Source of the DNA: Isoetes taiwanensis
Taxonomy: Eukaryota > Streptophyta > Lycopodiopsida > Isoetales > Isoetaceae
Assembly: GCA_021234155.1 (NCBI GenBank)
Contig: JAJEKV010000766.1
Span: 1 to 64,000 of the forward strand
Direction: 5' to 3'
DNA length: 64,000 nt
The translations under genes were made by a program, and so were the position numbers. Below are positions 24,491 through 33,540 of the stretch, one piece after another; positions within the stretch are counted from its first letter, which is position 1; the number at the start of each line of letters is the position of its first letter. The notes below the pieces were generated by a model. That model had not been told where the DNA came from, ran no database searches, and saw only the letters and a list, made by a program, of their open reading frames with translations.

Positions 24491-25558
24491 ATGGCCCGAA
24501 CCAAAGCCACTGCTATGAAGTCTAAACCCGACACTCCTTCCCTAGATATGAGAGCGATAGGTGGAAAGAGACCGGTGGCACCCAAAAAGATGAAAAGGTG
24601 GCAGAGAGAAGACCCCAGTTCGTCGGGAGCCTCGAGCACGGAGTTCGAGGACAACAACAGGAGTACCAACTCATCATCTGCTCGTACATGGGAAAACATA
24701 TGATATGGGTGGAAGTGCAGAGGAGGTGAACCAAAGGGTGTAAGAGGATGTGGATGAGGCTATGGACATGTGGAAGAAGAAAAGGTCCATAAGGAAGGGA
24801 AGAGAAAGATTGGGGAGACCAATGGTCAGGGGGAGGAGAGAAGGAAATGACGAATGACGGGATTTGGCACTGATCATCGTGAGCAGGAGCGTGGAGCAAA
24901 GGTGGGGCCAACAAAGAAGAGGGGAAGCAAGCTGAGGAGCAGTAGCAGGTCAAGCAGCAGGCCCGGGGAGGGTTTGAGCTCCCTCAACTCGCTTGACCTT
25001 ACCTGCAGATGGGCTCAAGGCCAGAAGCCTAAGAAGAGGAAGCTTCACCGAGAGAAACCCCCCGAATCGCTTGATATTAACTACGCCCCTCGGGCATGGA
25101 GAGGTGGAAGAGATTTATGGTAGGCCACGCATGCATATGTCGCCTACTATAATGAGTACAAAAGGAGGAACATGTATGCGGCGCGGGGGGTGCCCATGCC
25201 GAGGTTACCGAGGCCTCCTAAGAAGCCTAAGAAGCTGAGAATGAGGAAGTTCATCCCGAACTCGCCTCAAAGTCAGGTATTCCGGGAGATTAGACACTTC
25301 CAGGAATCGGTGGGTCTCCTTATAAGGAGAGCGCCCTTTGAGAGACTTCTCCGGGAAGTCATGCAAGACTTCAGGACGGATTACAGGGTCACGGCTGGCA
25401 TGACTAGGGTTTTGCAAGAGGCAGCAGAGGCGGAGCTCACAAAACTATTTGAAGAGTCCAACCTCTGTGCTATCCATGCAAAGAGGGTCACGGTAATGCC
25501 AAAGGACCTTCATTTGGTCCGGAGGATCCGTAAGGACAAGGCTCTGGGTGACTTCTGA
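24491..25558 (+). pseudogene. Divergent histone H3-like protein inside an LTR element
   Basis: Histone H3 pairs with H4 in the nucleosome core. The frame opens with MARTKATAMKS, against MARTKQTARKS in canonical H3, so K4, T6, A7, K9 and S10 positions are kept. A long Lys/Arg/Ser-rich tail follows, crossed by four in-frame stops (near 24703, 24757, 24848, 25123). From 25124 to the stop at 25558 there are 144 uninterrupted codons in the same frame as the start. This part holds the whole histone fold: [10 protein letters not shown] and [15 protein letters not shown] (alpha-N, alpha-1), [31 protein letters not shown] (alpha-2), [16 protein letters not shown] and [14 protein letters not shown] (alpha-3 and C-terminus). 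Loop 1 has canonical H3 length, without the insertion usual in CENH3. The segment before alpha-N is about three residues longer than in H3 and the C-terminus is extended. No intron is visible in the fold. Position, 526 bp after the primer-binding site, is that of gag. The fold assignment is secure; function in the element is inference, and the tail may need frameshift or stop correction. Confidence 0.85.
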
Positions 25559-27060
25559 CAATTTTGGTTTAATTGTGCATTTTTCATAAGTTAAATTAAG
25601 TGATTTTGGCCTTTGTATTAAATTAATTAGTTAAATTAAGTGTTAGTTGTATGTTGGTAAATAAAATTGTGTTAATAAGTGTTAATGATATAATTAGTAA
25701 TGATAGTTGTAATATTAATTAATTAAATAGGGTGTATTTTAGTTAAGTACCTATGTTATGTTAAAATTAGAAGGGGGGTAACTTAATTGGGAATAAAAGT
25801 ATAAAACCATCTTTGCTATATGATTAGTTAATAAATAATTAAAAATAGGGGGGTAATCGAAATGGAGAATAGGAATATAAAGCTATCCCTCGTATATAAT
25901 TAGTAGGTTAATATGTTAAAAGGTAAGTAATTAAAGAAAAGGGGGAAAGTTAAGAAATAATTAATGCATCAGGGTAGTTAAAGTGGTTAAAAGCAGGGCA
26001 TCTGAATTGAAAAAGGGGGCGACCGATTAAAAATAGCAATCATGGGAACTTTTTCGGTAGTCAACTCCAGCATGACGCACGAGGCAAGATCGCGCATGCG
26101 CCAGCGCCAGCATTCAAAGACACATGGCGGGTCAAACCCCGAATCGGGTGGGTAGACCAGAACAAAGCTTAAGTCCCCGGGACTTAAGCAATCTTGCGCG
26201 GTGTGACCCGATAAGGGCCATACGCGCGCACTTCCATTAATTGCAATAATTGTTCATGCAGTCGCACCTATCTCGAGGAGTTAATGATATGGTATAATTT
26301 AAATTAGCTTTAGCAATTAATAACCGTGGTTGACCCTTGAATCAGGAGGCGAGCCCGAGAAAAGCAAAGTGCGGGACTTAAGCATCCACGCCGATGTGAC
26401 CGATAAGGGCCAATGATGTCAGAGGCATTAATTCCTAATAACTTTTTGTGCACGGTGATCTAACTCGGTGGGATATTAATTATGGCATATTTTATTTACC
26501 TTGTAGCTTTAATTAAAATTTTGGACCATAAAGGGCAGTGCACCATACTAAAAATGCTTAAGTCCCCGGGACTTGAGCCATTTCGCGCGATGTGACTCGA
26601 TATGGGCCACGTGCGAGAAAGTCAACCAAAGAATAAAAATAATTATTGCCATTATTAATAATTTGCCTAATCTAGCATTAATATCACATTTTCCCTAAAA
26701 TCATAAGCATAATTGGAGCAAATTAAAAATTTGCCCCAATTTCTCTAAATGCTAATTAATTGAGCTCTGGTGAGCCAAATTTGGTCAAACAAAGTGCAAT
26801 CTTAGGGTTTTTGGGTATGATCTACCCGAATTTGCACTTTGTAGCATCTAATTTGGAGCCAATTTGGCTGATTGGCTAGGGTCCATGCAAACCCTAAAAT
26901 TAGGGCACAAGATTCGAGAAAGGCCCAAAATTCGACGAGGCAGGCTACTTAAGGGGGGGAAGGAATCATTCTTTCATCACCAAAATTAGCTCTTCTTCTC
27001 CAACTGCAGGCGATTTTCTCCAGTTTTGAGTCTTCAACTGCAGTTTTCTACACCAACACA
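25559..27060 (+). other. Noncoding spacer between the H3-like frame and the second frame
   Basis: 1.5 kb without a coding signal. 25560-26000 is very AT-rich. 26040-26640 carries the palindromic repeats described separately. 26640-27060 contains TTTGGTCAAACAAAGTGCAA and its near-inverted counterpart GAATTTGCACTTTGTAG (about 26783-26845), and ends in a pyrimidine-rich leader (CTCTTCTTCTCCAACTGCAG) just before the ATG at 27061. It reads more like an intergenic region with its own promoter than a gag-pol interior. Confidence 0.45.
26040..26640 (+). repeat. Three roughly 200-bp repeats, each with a GCTTAAGTCCC palindrome
   Basis: At 26167-26189 an 11-bp perfect inverted repeat (GCTTAAGTCCC / GGGACTTAAGC) with a one-base centre is followed by a GCGCG-GTGTGACCCGATAAGGGCCA block. 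At 26369-26414 the right arm and block recur (GGGACTTAAGC, then GATGTGACCGATAAGGGCCA). At 26556-26612 the palindrome and block recur again (GCTTAAGTCCC / GGGACTTGAGC, then GATGTGACTCGATATGGGCC). Spacing is about 200 bp. The arms could form DNA cruciforms or RNA hairpins. Confidence 0.7.
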
Positions 27061-28585
27061 TGGCTCCTCAAAATTTTGTGAACTGGTATAGTGCAGCAGA
27101 GCACATCTGGGAAGTAGATATTGAAGATGCTTTCAGACCCTTCAGACAATATTTCAATCTCCATGATACTATGTCTAGGACACCGTACTATGCAAATGTT
27201 ATAGCAGAGTACAATGAGCAGGTAGTCCCTAGAATGATAGCACTTCCACCTAGAGATGGAGACTGGATATAAATCACAAATCTTCAGTCAATAATAGGTA
27301 TCGGGGGAGGCCCTAAGAATCAGTTATGGATGAAAAAAAGAGGCATGCCAGATTACATGACATGCTCAGTTCAAAGGCACAGGTACGTAACATCTTCAGC
27401 AGCTTTGGCATTATTCTTGACCTTGTGGTAGTTAATGCAGTAGGAGATCCATCAATCCAACCTCTAGATTTGGCACCCTTGAACACAAGAGCTTGCGGGC
27501 AGGCTTGATGATCTCTATACATCGAGAATATGCGATTCGGCAAACATTAATGCAATTTGTATCTTGGAGATGAAGAAGATGAAGAAGTAGAGTTTGATGT
27601 GGAGGAAGAGGAAGAAGAAGCCAAGAGAGCTAAAGATAAGGCTATAGTGCTAGCAGGAGCATCTAGCAGAACAATTGAGCTACCATTGGGGATCACAGCT
27701 TTGACTCCCATTATGGTGGAAGGGGAAAGAATATCTCTTGGCTAATGATATCCTACAGATGCCTTACAGCATTGAACAGGGGCTGAGAATAGATGAGCTT
27801 CTAGCATTGATTTCCAATGCTCAGCCAAATGACTACATCGACTTCGACACCCCGGATTTTCCAAGACAGATAGCTAAGCGCTATTCATATGATGGTGAAT
27901 CCATGTCAGGATATCGGGAGGCATTCCAATATATGAGGCATGTGGTGGCACAACGACCCCAAATTCCTGAAGAAGAATTTCAAGCTATCCAAGCAGGCCT
28001 GTACAAGCCGGGAAGAGACCCAAGAACAAGGGCCAGCCAACCTTGGCAGCAAGGTGAGGGAGAAATTTTGAATTCAGGAATAGATTTGACAGCGATCATG
28101 TTGAAAGATCATGACGATCTCCTTGGAATTCATTTGCATGGCCCTGCATTAAGGAGGGGAGGTAAGAGCAAGGTTCATTCCAAGGGAAGATCCCTGATAT
28201 ATTACTTGCCAGCACTTTGCCAAGGTCAGATCCTTGTCTTTCATCGGCATTTCACTTCAAGGGGGGAAGAAGCCATAACGCTTCTAGCAGCACTATCAGG
28301 GTTTGGTAATCACGCCAAGATCCGGGAGAATACTGATCATATTATCCTGATCAGAAGATCAGTTGCTATCCATTTCCTGGATTTTGTGCGGGTCACCTCC
28401 GTGACGGACCCTTGGCTATAGTGGCACCAGTGGGGCCGGATTTGCTGGATGAAAGCATGGCGGCGGCAATTAAAGGGAAGTCCACAAGAAACATTTTGAG
28501 GAATCTTGGGTTTGGTCTCAAGTATAGCGACTTCGACAGGTACACCGGCGAGGATACGGATCATCGACGTCGAGGCCACGGCTGA
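27061..28585 (+). pseudogene. Second reading frame of the H3-bearing element, unidentified, acidic tract
   Basis: The first ATG is at 27060/27061 after a leader-like pyrimidine tract, and the protein can be followed with a few frame changes to a stop near 28585. Visible pieces: an N-terminus NFVNWYSAAEHIWEVDIEDA; at 27557-27640 an extreme acidic run (GDEEDEEVEFDVEEEEEEA) followed by KRAKDK; a 227-codon open stretch (27738-28421) containing PNDYIDFDTPDFPRQIAKR and LTAIMLKDHDDLLGIHLHG; and a C-terminus GPDLLDESMAAAIKGKSTRN, then ILRNLGFGLKYSDFDRYTGE, in another frame. No zinc knuckle, protease or known Gag signature is seen, so I do not call it gag. It shares strand and neighbourhood with the H3-like frame. 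The acidic run is the kind of feature found in histone-binding proteins, but also in many others. Confidence 0.45.
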
Positions 28586-28985
28586 CAGTTATTCCTCTAT
28601 GTTTCATATACATTGTTTGTTATATCTTATGTTTTAAGAATTTTCTGATGATTATGAACTGTGTTCAAGGGGTATTAATTACTCCTAAGTATGTATTTTC
28701 CATGAACCCTCTCTATGTGATCTGGACTTATTAATGAAATATGATATTTCTAAGATAAAGTTATGTGTACAATTATCTCCTTTATCCAGATTAAATCATT
28801 GCATAGATGTAACTCTTCGACATAAGCGCGTAAATTGAATTTAATGTGTGCAAGCACGCATAACTCCGCGCGGGGGACGCAACCCGGACGAACCATCAAA
28901 CTGGGTTCCCAGGAACCTATTTGGCAGAGATGAAGAAGAGGATGAAGTTATAACTCAGTGAAGTTAACCGCCGACTCATAATCAT
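28586..28985. other. AT-rich 3' flank of the second frame, then a junction to pol
   Basis: No coding signal. It begins like a 3' untranslated region (28600-28850) and near 28855-28960 becomes GC-richer with fragments resembling the end of a gypsy gag-pol linker. Protease and the start of RT are absent, so a deletion or junction lies in this stretch. Confidence 0.35.
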
Positions 28986-28989
28986 GGGG

Positions 28990-29934
28990 CACCAATGCTT
29001 TCGAAGGGAAAGAGAATAGCGGGAGCCCAATGCTCGGGTTTATTAAGCCCAAGTGTTCTCACCCTTTTGCGCCCATTCTTTTTGTCAAGAAGAAGGATGG
29101 TAGCCTCGGGATGTGCATTGACTACAGGCAACTCAACAAGCAAACAATGAAGAACAGCTATAAGTTGCCACGAGCAGACGACTTGATGGACCAGCTGCAA
29201 GGGGCCAAGTTCTTCACCAAAATAGATTTGAGGTCAGGGTACCATCAGATCAGGATCAAAGAGGAGGACATCCATAAGACCGCTTTTGGGGCTTAATGCG
29301 GCCATTTCAATTTACAAGAATGTCGTTTGGATTGTCCAATGTGCCTGCAACATTCATGAGGCTCATGAATAATGTGTTCAAAGAGTTTTTAGATGATTTC
29401 ATTGTCATCTTCTTCGACGATATCTTGATCTACAACAAGATCTAGAAACAACATATGAGGCATTTGAGGAGAGCCTTACGTGTATCGGTGACATCATCGT
29501 CTTTACGCCAAGCTCTCCAAATGCGACTTTCGCCACAAGCAAGGTGGAGTATTTAGGTCACGCCATCTCAGAAGATGGAGTCGCCACTGACCCTGGCAAG
29601 ATCGAGGCCATTGTAGATTGGCCAAGGCCTAAGAACGTAAGTGAAGTGAGGAGTTTTCTTGGTTTGGCGGGGATATTACGTAAAAAATGCGTCAAAAGGA
29701 CTTTGCTAAGATGGCAACTCCTTTGACAGACCTAACCAAGAAGAAGAAGCTCCAGGATTGGGAAGGCACTGGATGAAGGAAGTGCAGCCTTCTTTCGACA
29801 AGCTTAAAGAGGCCTTGACGATGGCGCCAGTGTCTGCTGCCGGATCCGTGCAAGGATAAAAGGCCCATGCGGATGCAAGCAAGCTTTTTATAGGTGAAGT
29901 CCTCATGCAAGAAGGGAAGGTAGTCACCTACGAC
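28990..29934 (+). pseudogene. Ty3/gypsy reverse transcriptase and start of RNase H, truncated
   Basis: RT copies element RNA into DNA. 29030-29296 encodes [40 protein letters not shown] and [20 protein letters not shown]. After a frame change come [20 protein letters not shown] and IFFDDILIY, whose F-DD is the catalytic box. Then EYLGHAISEDGV and VRSFLGLAG mark the connection region. RNase H starts at about 29860 with HADASKLFIGEVLMQEGKVV and stops at 29934, where an opposite-strand LTR begins. The N-terminal RT, protease and integrase are missing. Several frameshifts. Motif spelling is typical of plant gypsy/chromovirus-like elements. Whether it belongs to the same element as the H3-like frame is likely from strand and position but not proven. 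Confidence 0.8.
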
Positions 29935-31536
29935 TGTGACGTTCCCCATCGCGGATACGATGATGCACCATCGTAGCCTATTTGGAGACATCCCCCACTC
30001 GATGCTAAACACCAAATGGGCCCTCCGCCAACCTGTGCTGGGGATGGCTAGCATCGCCGTAGGAACGGAGGTGTTGTTCCCGGCCTCCTCGTGACCCTAC
30101 AACGTGAAGCATACATACATGAATGAGTACATCGTGCATGAAATACATAGAAACTACCACTTAAGGGGTAGCAAGATCCATCCATCATACATAGAACATC
30201 AACGTCCACATCTAACATGCTACATATAGGGCTCTACCCAGGGCTCAGACTCCATATCGGTATCGGCTCGAGGGCCTCCGGATAGAACATACCGAATCAT
30301 GGCAATGGTTTGGGCTGGCATAGACAATGGCTAGGGTTGACCACTCCATCCGCCCCTCACATGCACACTTTGCAGAAAGGCTCCATCAGGCTCTGGGATC
30401 ACAGTCTATCTCCGGGGACGCAATCTCACTGAATCACCAGCTGAGACTACTCCGGGTTACATCTCCCCTGCCCGAATGAGAAAGGAAAGGGGCAACCCCG
30501 ATCCCGATGTACATTGGCTTATCATAGGTGGCTAGAGGAATAGCACTAGCCAATGCACTGATACTACCCCGCATCAACAACTCCCCCACCAGGGGGCCCC
30601 CCGGGCCAGAACCAACCTTGCTCCTCGATAGCCCCTGGGCAGCACCTGGGCCTGGGGTGTCAAACTCATGCCAACCCATGAGCAGGGCCAACATGAGCCT
30701 AGCACACTATGGGATTCCCTGTTGCATCAATACAAGGAACCCTACAACTACTTCCACCACCGCCAATCAATTTGTCAGTGCCGAGTGATCCCATAGCCTC
30801 CACGGCCAGTGGGCTCTTGTGCCAAAGCCACATAATAATAGGAACTAAGGGGGTCTAAGCCTAGGAGCATACTACTAGGCCACTAAGGTCTCTACCCCCC
30901 TTCCCAATACAAGGGAGTGAACATAATCAACCAACATCCACATGATACCATAACATCAACAACAAACATCAAATGAACCTAAACACATGAACTTAACCTA
31001 AAGTTAGGGTTCATTAGTTGGGGTTCATGATACATGACTGAGGGTTCTAGGTGGCTCTACTAGCAAGACCATCTACCCACTGAAACTAAGGCCTACTCCG
31101 GGTCCCGGGACGAACCTGCGGGATCGCTCAAAATCCTTCCATGTTGCCGGGCCTCTCCTCTCTTCCTCCTGGCGGCCCTCATTTTGCCGAGTCGGGTCTC
31201 CTTAGCACCGACAGAGCTCCTGAATCGAGCCTCAGCTTGGGCAAGCCTCAGCTGCTAGGGCTTGAAAATAGGGTTTAGGGTTAGGGTTAGGGTTAGGGGT
31301 ATTTATAGTTAGGGGCTAACACTTGGCCTACATGGCCCAATAGGAATGGTCCACGTGGCGGTTCTCCAATAAGAGAGCCCCACATGTATAAAGGCTCCTT
31401 CCTTAGCTAAGTGGGCTAAGTTATATAATAACTTAGCCACTTACCCCTAGGTATACAACACATTAAAGTGTGTTGTATGGTGATGTGGCCTTCCAATACA
31501 TAATATTTATGCCATATATTGGAGAGGAATGTCACA
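29935..31536 (-). repeat. Opposite-strand 1.6-kb gypsy-type LTR (3' LTR of a minus-strand element)
   Basis: On the plus strand it begins TGTGACGTTCCCC and ends GAGGAATGTCACA. Read on the minus strand it therefore starts TGTGACATTCC and ends GGGGAACGTCACA, with the TG...CA ends of an LTR. Its minus-strand end matches the LTR at 23459-23952, so both are one family in opposite orientation. The polypurine tract just beyond 31536 makes it a 3' LTR whose internal region would extend to higher coordinates. It is inserted inside the RNase H coding sequence of the plus-strand element. The open frames inside it are not genes. Confidence 0.75.
31269..31308 (-). promoter_or_regulatory. LTR core promoter: TATA box followed by telomere-like repeats
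   Basis: On the minus strand CTATAAATA (31300-31308) is followed at once by CCCCTAACCCTAACCCTAAC and then CCTAAACCC. A TATA box mid-LTR is the expected position of the U3/R transition, so transcripts of this LTR family probably begin with or near CCCTAA repeats. AAACCCTAA (telo-box) elements are known in plant promoters of translation-related genes. Transcription start is inferred. Confidence 0.5.
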
Positions 31537-31548
31537 TTCTCCCCCACT
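31537..31548 (-). other. Polypurine tract of the minus-strand element
   Basis: Minus-strand AAGTGGGGGAGAA abuts the TGTGACA start of the LTR. This is the plus-strand primer site found just upstream of a 3' LTR and defines the element's orientation. Confidence 0.7.
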
Positions 31549-32765
31549 TGGCTTAATGTTGTCCTCAGCATTAGTCAAGAGCTAGAGAACCACCAAAGAT
31601 GTAGCAATTGTTGTTTGCACTCTCGATGACTTAACAAGAAATTCTCACTGTATTATCTACTATCCTGTCAAGTGGCACCCTTAGAAATTACCATGCCCAG
31701 AGGATGACACTATTCTGGTTCATAACTTCTAAAACCAGAAATTACCTTAGCTATCATATATCTTGTATATTTATTACTATACCAACCACAGATAGCTAGC
31801 CTGACATATAACTAGTTATTCTTTACCAGAGGATTTTCTGGTAAAGGCCTTGTATGAATTTTGACTCTGATATCATAAATGCTTTGTCATGGAAGATTTT
31901 GTTCAGAAAATGTTTGGCAACGCCTCCCCCCGAGTCAAATGACACAACTGCACTCATATCTGAATATCTCGAGCAGTATTGATTATTTTCACATGAAGAA
32001 AGGGTGGTCTTCTTCCCACGAAACTTGGTCTCTAGAAATCACAGACATGCGCATGCCCAACACAAACACAATTTACAGGCAATACTTTTCTGACATCTGG
32101 AGGTAAAAACACTTGGCCAAAAAACAAAATAGCAACACTTGAACAAAATACTCAAACATTGTCAACTACTTATTCAATTACACTTGGGTACCTTTCGAAT
32201 ACAGCTTGGAATACTTATAATACAAATATCACCTCAAATATCGAGATCATGAGGTTGCCTTGCTTGGTGGATGGGGAAACAACTTCACACTCAATGTCGC
32301 TTCAAGACATTCAATAATGCTTTCAAAAAAATTTAGCTCGGCCATGTAATTGGCCAACTTCCTTCAAAAACTCTGATTGCAAAGATTATTAGGCGGGGCT
32401 ATTGTATTCATCTCTCATCTCTTTCAAGCGCCGCAAGACATCTTCTATATCTGATATAGCATCCCCTTCGCAGGTACAAATATCTTGGAGGATTTCGGAC
32501 GCGGCTCCGACCGAAATATCCATATTAAAGTTCGTCAGATAGTCTGGCGCTGAGACATCCCGCAGATTCTTATATCGATTCGAGATACAAATAAGCGTTG
32601 AAGATCGAAAATGAGAAGGAGTGATGGCGGGGAAAGGGAATACGAAACATAACCTTGGATCGCTCATAACAGCTAATACCTTCAAGATCGTTTTCAATCG
32701 CCTCCAAAGATGCCTAGAAGGCCTGCTTTCTAGAAGATGTCAAGCGGCTAAGCCCTTGTTGCGAC
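31549..32765. other. No identifiable gene; presumed internal DNA of the minus-strand element
   Basis: Adjacent to the polypurine tract, so formally internal to the minus-strand element, but no gag, protease, RT or integrase motif is visible on the minus strand. A 102-codon minus-strand frame at 32389-32697 (ending DVLRRLKEMRDEYNS) looks protein-like but is unrecognised. Confidence 0.35.
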
Positions 32766-32769
32766 AGCC

Positions 32770-32880
32770 CGGGGGTTGCACGGTTAGGTTAGGGGTTGAC
32801 CTTATGTAGGTGTTAGGGTTTAGGGTTTAGGGTTTACCTTATGTACGTGTTAGGGTTAGAGTTGACCTTATGTACGTCCA
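32770..32880 (+). repeat. Interstitial telomere-like tract in a 33-38-bp repeat
   Basis: TTAGGGTTTAGGGTTTAGGG is at 32813-32836, flanked by GTTAGGTTAGGGG and GTTAGGGTTAG. The phrase ACCTTATGTA-(G/C)-GT follows each G-rich block, three times in all, so the tract is a small tandem array containing telomere-type sequence rather than a plain telomere run. Confidence 0.7.
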
Positions 32881-33179
32881 AAAATTCTGGAAGTTGGCAT
32901 GTGCAATGGAAATGACTTAGCAAGCCATATTACAAAAAAACAGAATTTTATTTCGATGTATGCATTAATTACAAATTCTACGGGCATAATTGCCAAAAAA
33001 TGCATAAGTAAAAAATATGCATCTAAAAAAGTGAAATCTCGAGGAGGGGTGCAACTTGAAGGTGCGACATGGGGTAATTTTTTTCACGAGAAGATGCGAT
33101 AGAGAAAAAGATCTGCGGATATCCTAAGTTCATCCAAAACTATTTTGGAATGGATGTAAATCTAATTTACAAACGGATG

Positions 33180-33540
33180 TAACTAATGCTATTGGTGACA
33201 ATGCTGGTTGGAGACTGCATCAAATGGAAATAACCTTAAAGAATCAATTGATGGATGGGGGAGGAGACCAACATAATGCTAATGGTGACAATGATGGTTG
33301 GGGCCTTGCATCAAATGGAAATGGCGGATGGGGAGGAGGCAACTCAAATGCCAATGAATCTTGGGCTCTTGCTTCTAATAACTATAACAACACATGGGGA
33401 ATAACAGATAATAAAGCTCGAATGGCCATGATTCTTGGGGTATTCCTTCCAATGACAATAACACATTAGTAGTAACGGATAATAGAAAGCATCGGTTGGC
33501 AATGATGGTTGGGGAGTAATAGATAATACAGCAAAGATTC
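33180..33540 (+). pseudogene. Gly/Trp/Asn-rich (WG/GW) coding fragment
   Basis: The frame around 33224-33430 reads NDGWGLASNGNGGWGGGNSN, then NESWALASNNYNNTWG, with a looser repeat of GDNxGW upstream and downstream (33200, 33500). Regularly spaced Trp next to Gly in a Ser/Asn-rich background is the pattern of Argonaute-binding WG/GW platforms such as the C-terminal domains of plant SPT5-like (KTF1) and Pol V proteins, but similar repeats occur in unrelated low-complexity proteins. It is short, unlinked to a folded domain, and lies in a nest of transposons, so I treat it as a captured or decayed gene fragment. No function is claimed. Confidence 0.4.

Noticed and set aside
25124-25558. Calling the H3-like protein a CENH3
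   Set aside because: Its divergence invites the label, but loop 1 has canonical H3 length and the tail starts like ordinary H3. Only a phylogeny could decide.
24491-25558. Treating the histone as a normal host gene
   Set aside because: It sits 526 bp after an LTR/primer-binding site, is followed by RT on the same strand, has stops in the tail and is embedded in a 12-kb transposon block within a LINE. A host-gene origin of the sequence remains likely, an active host locus does not.
27738-28421. Calling the second frame a Gag protein
   Set aside because: There is no zinc knuckle, major homology-like motif or downstream protease, so position alone is not enough.
30434-30788. Proline- and glycine-rich frames on both strands
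   Set aside because: They lie inside the minus-strand LTR and reflect its GC-rich composition.
32813-32836. True chromosome end
   Set aside because: Only three TTTAGGG units, interleaved with other sequence and with transposons on both sides.
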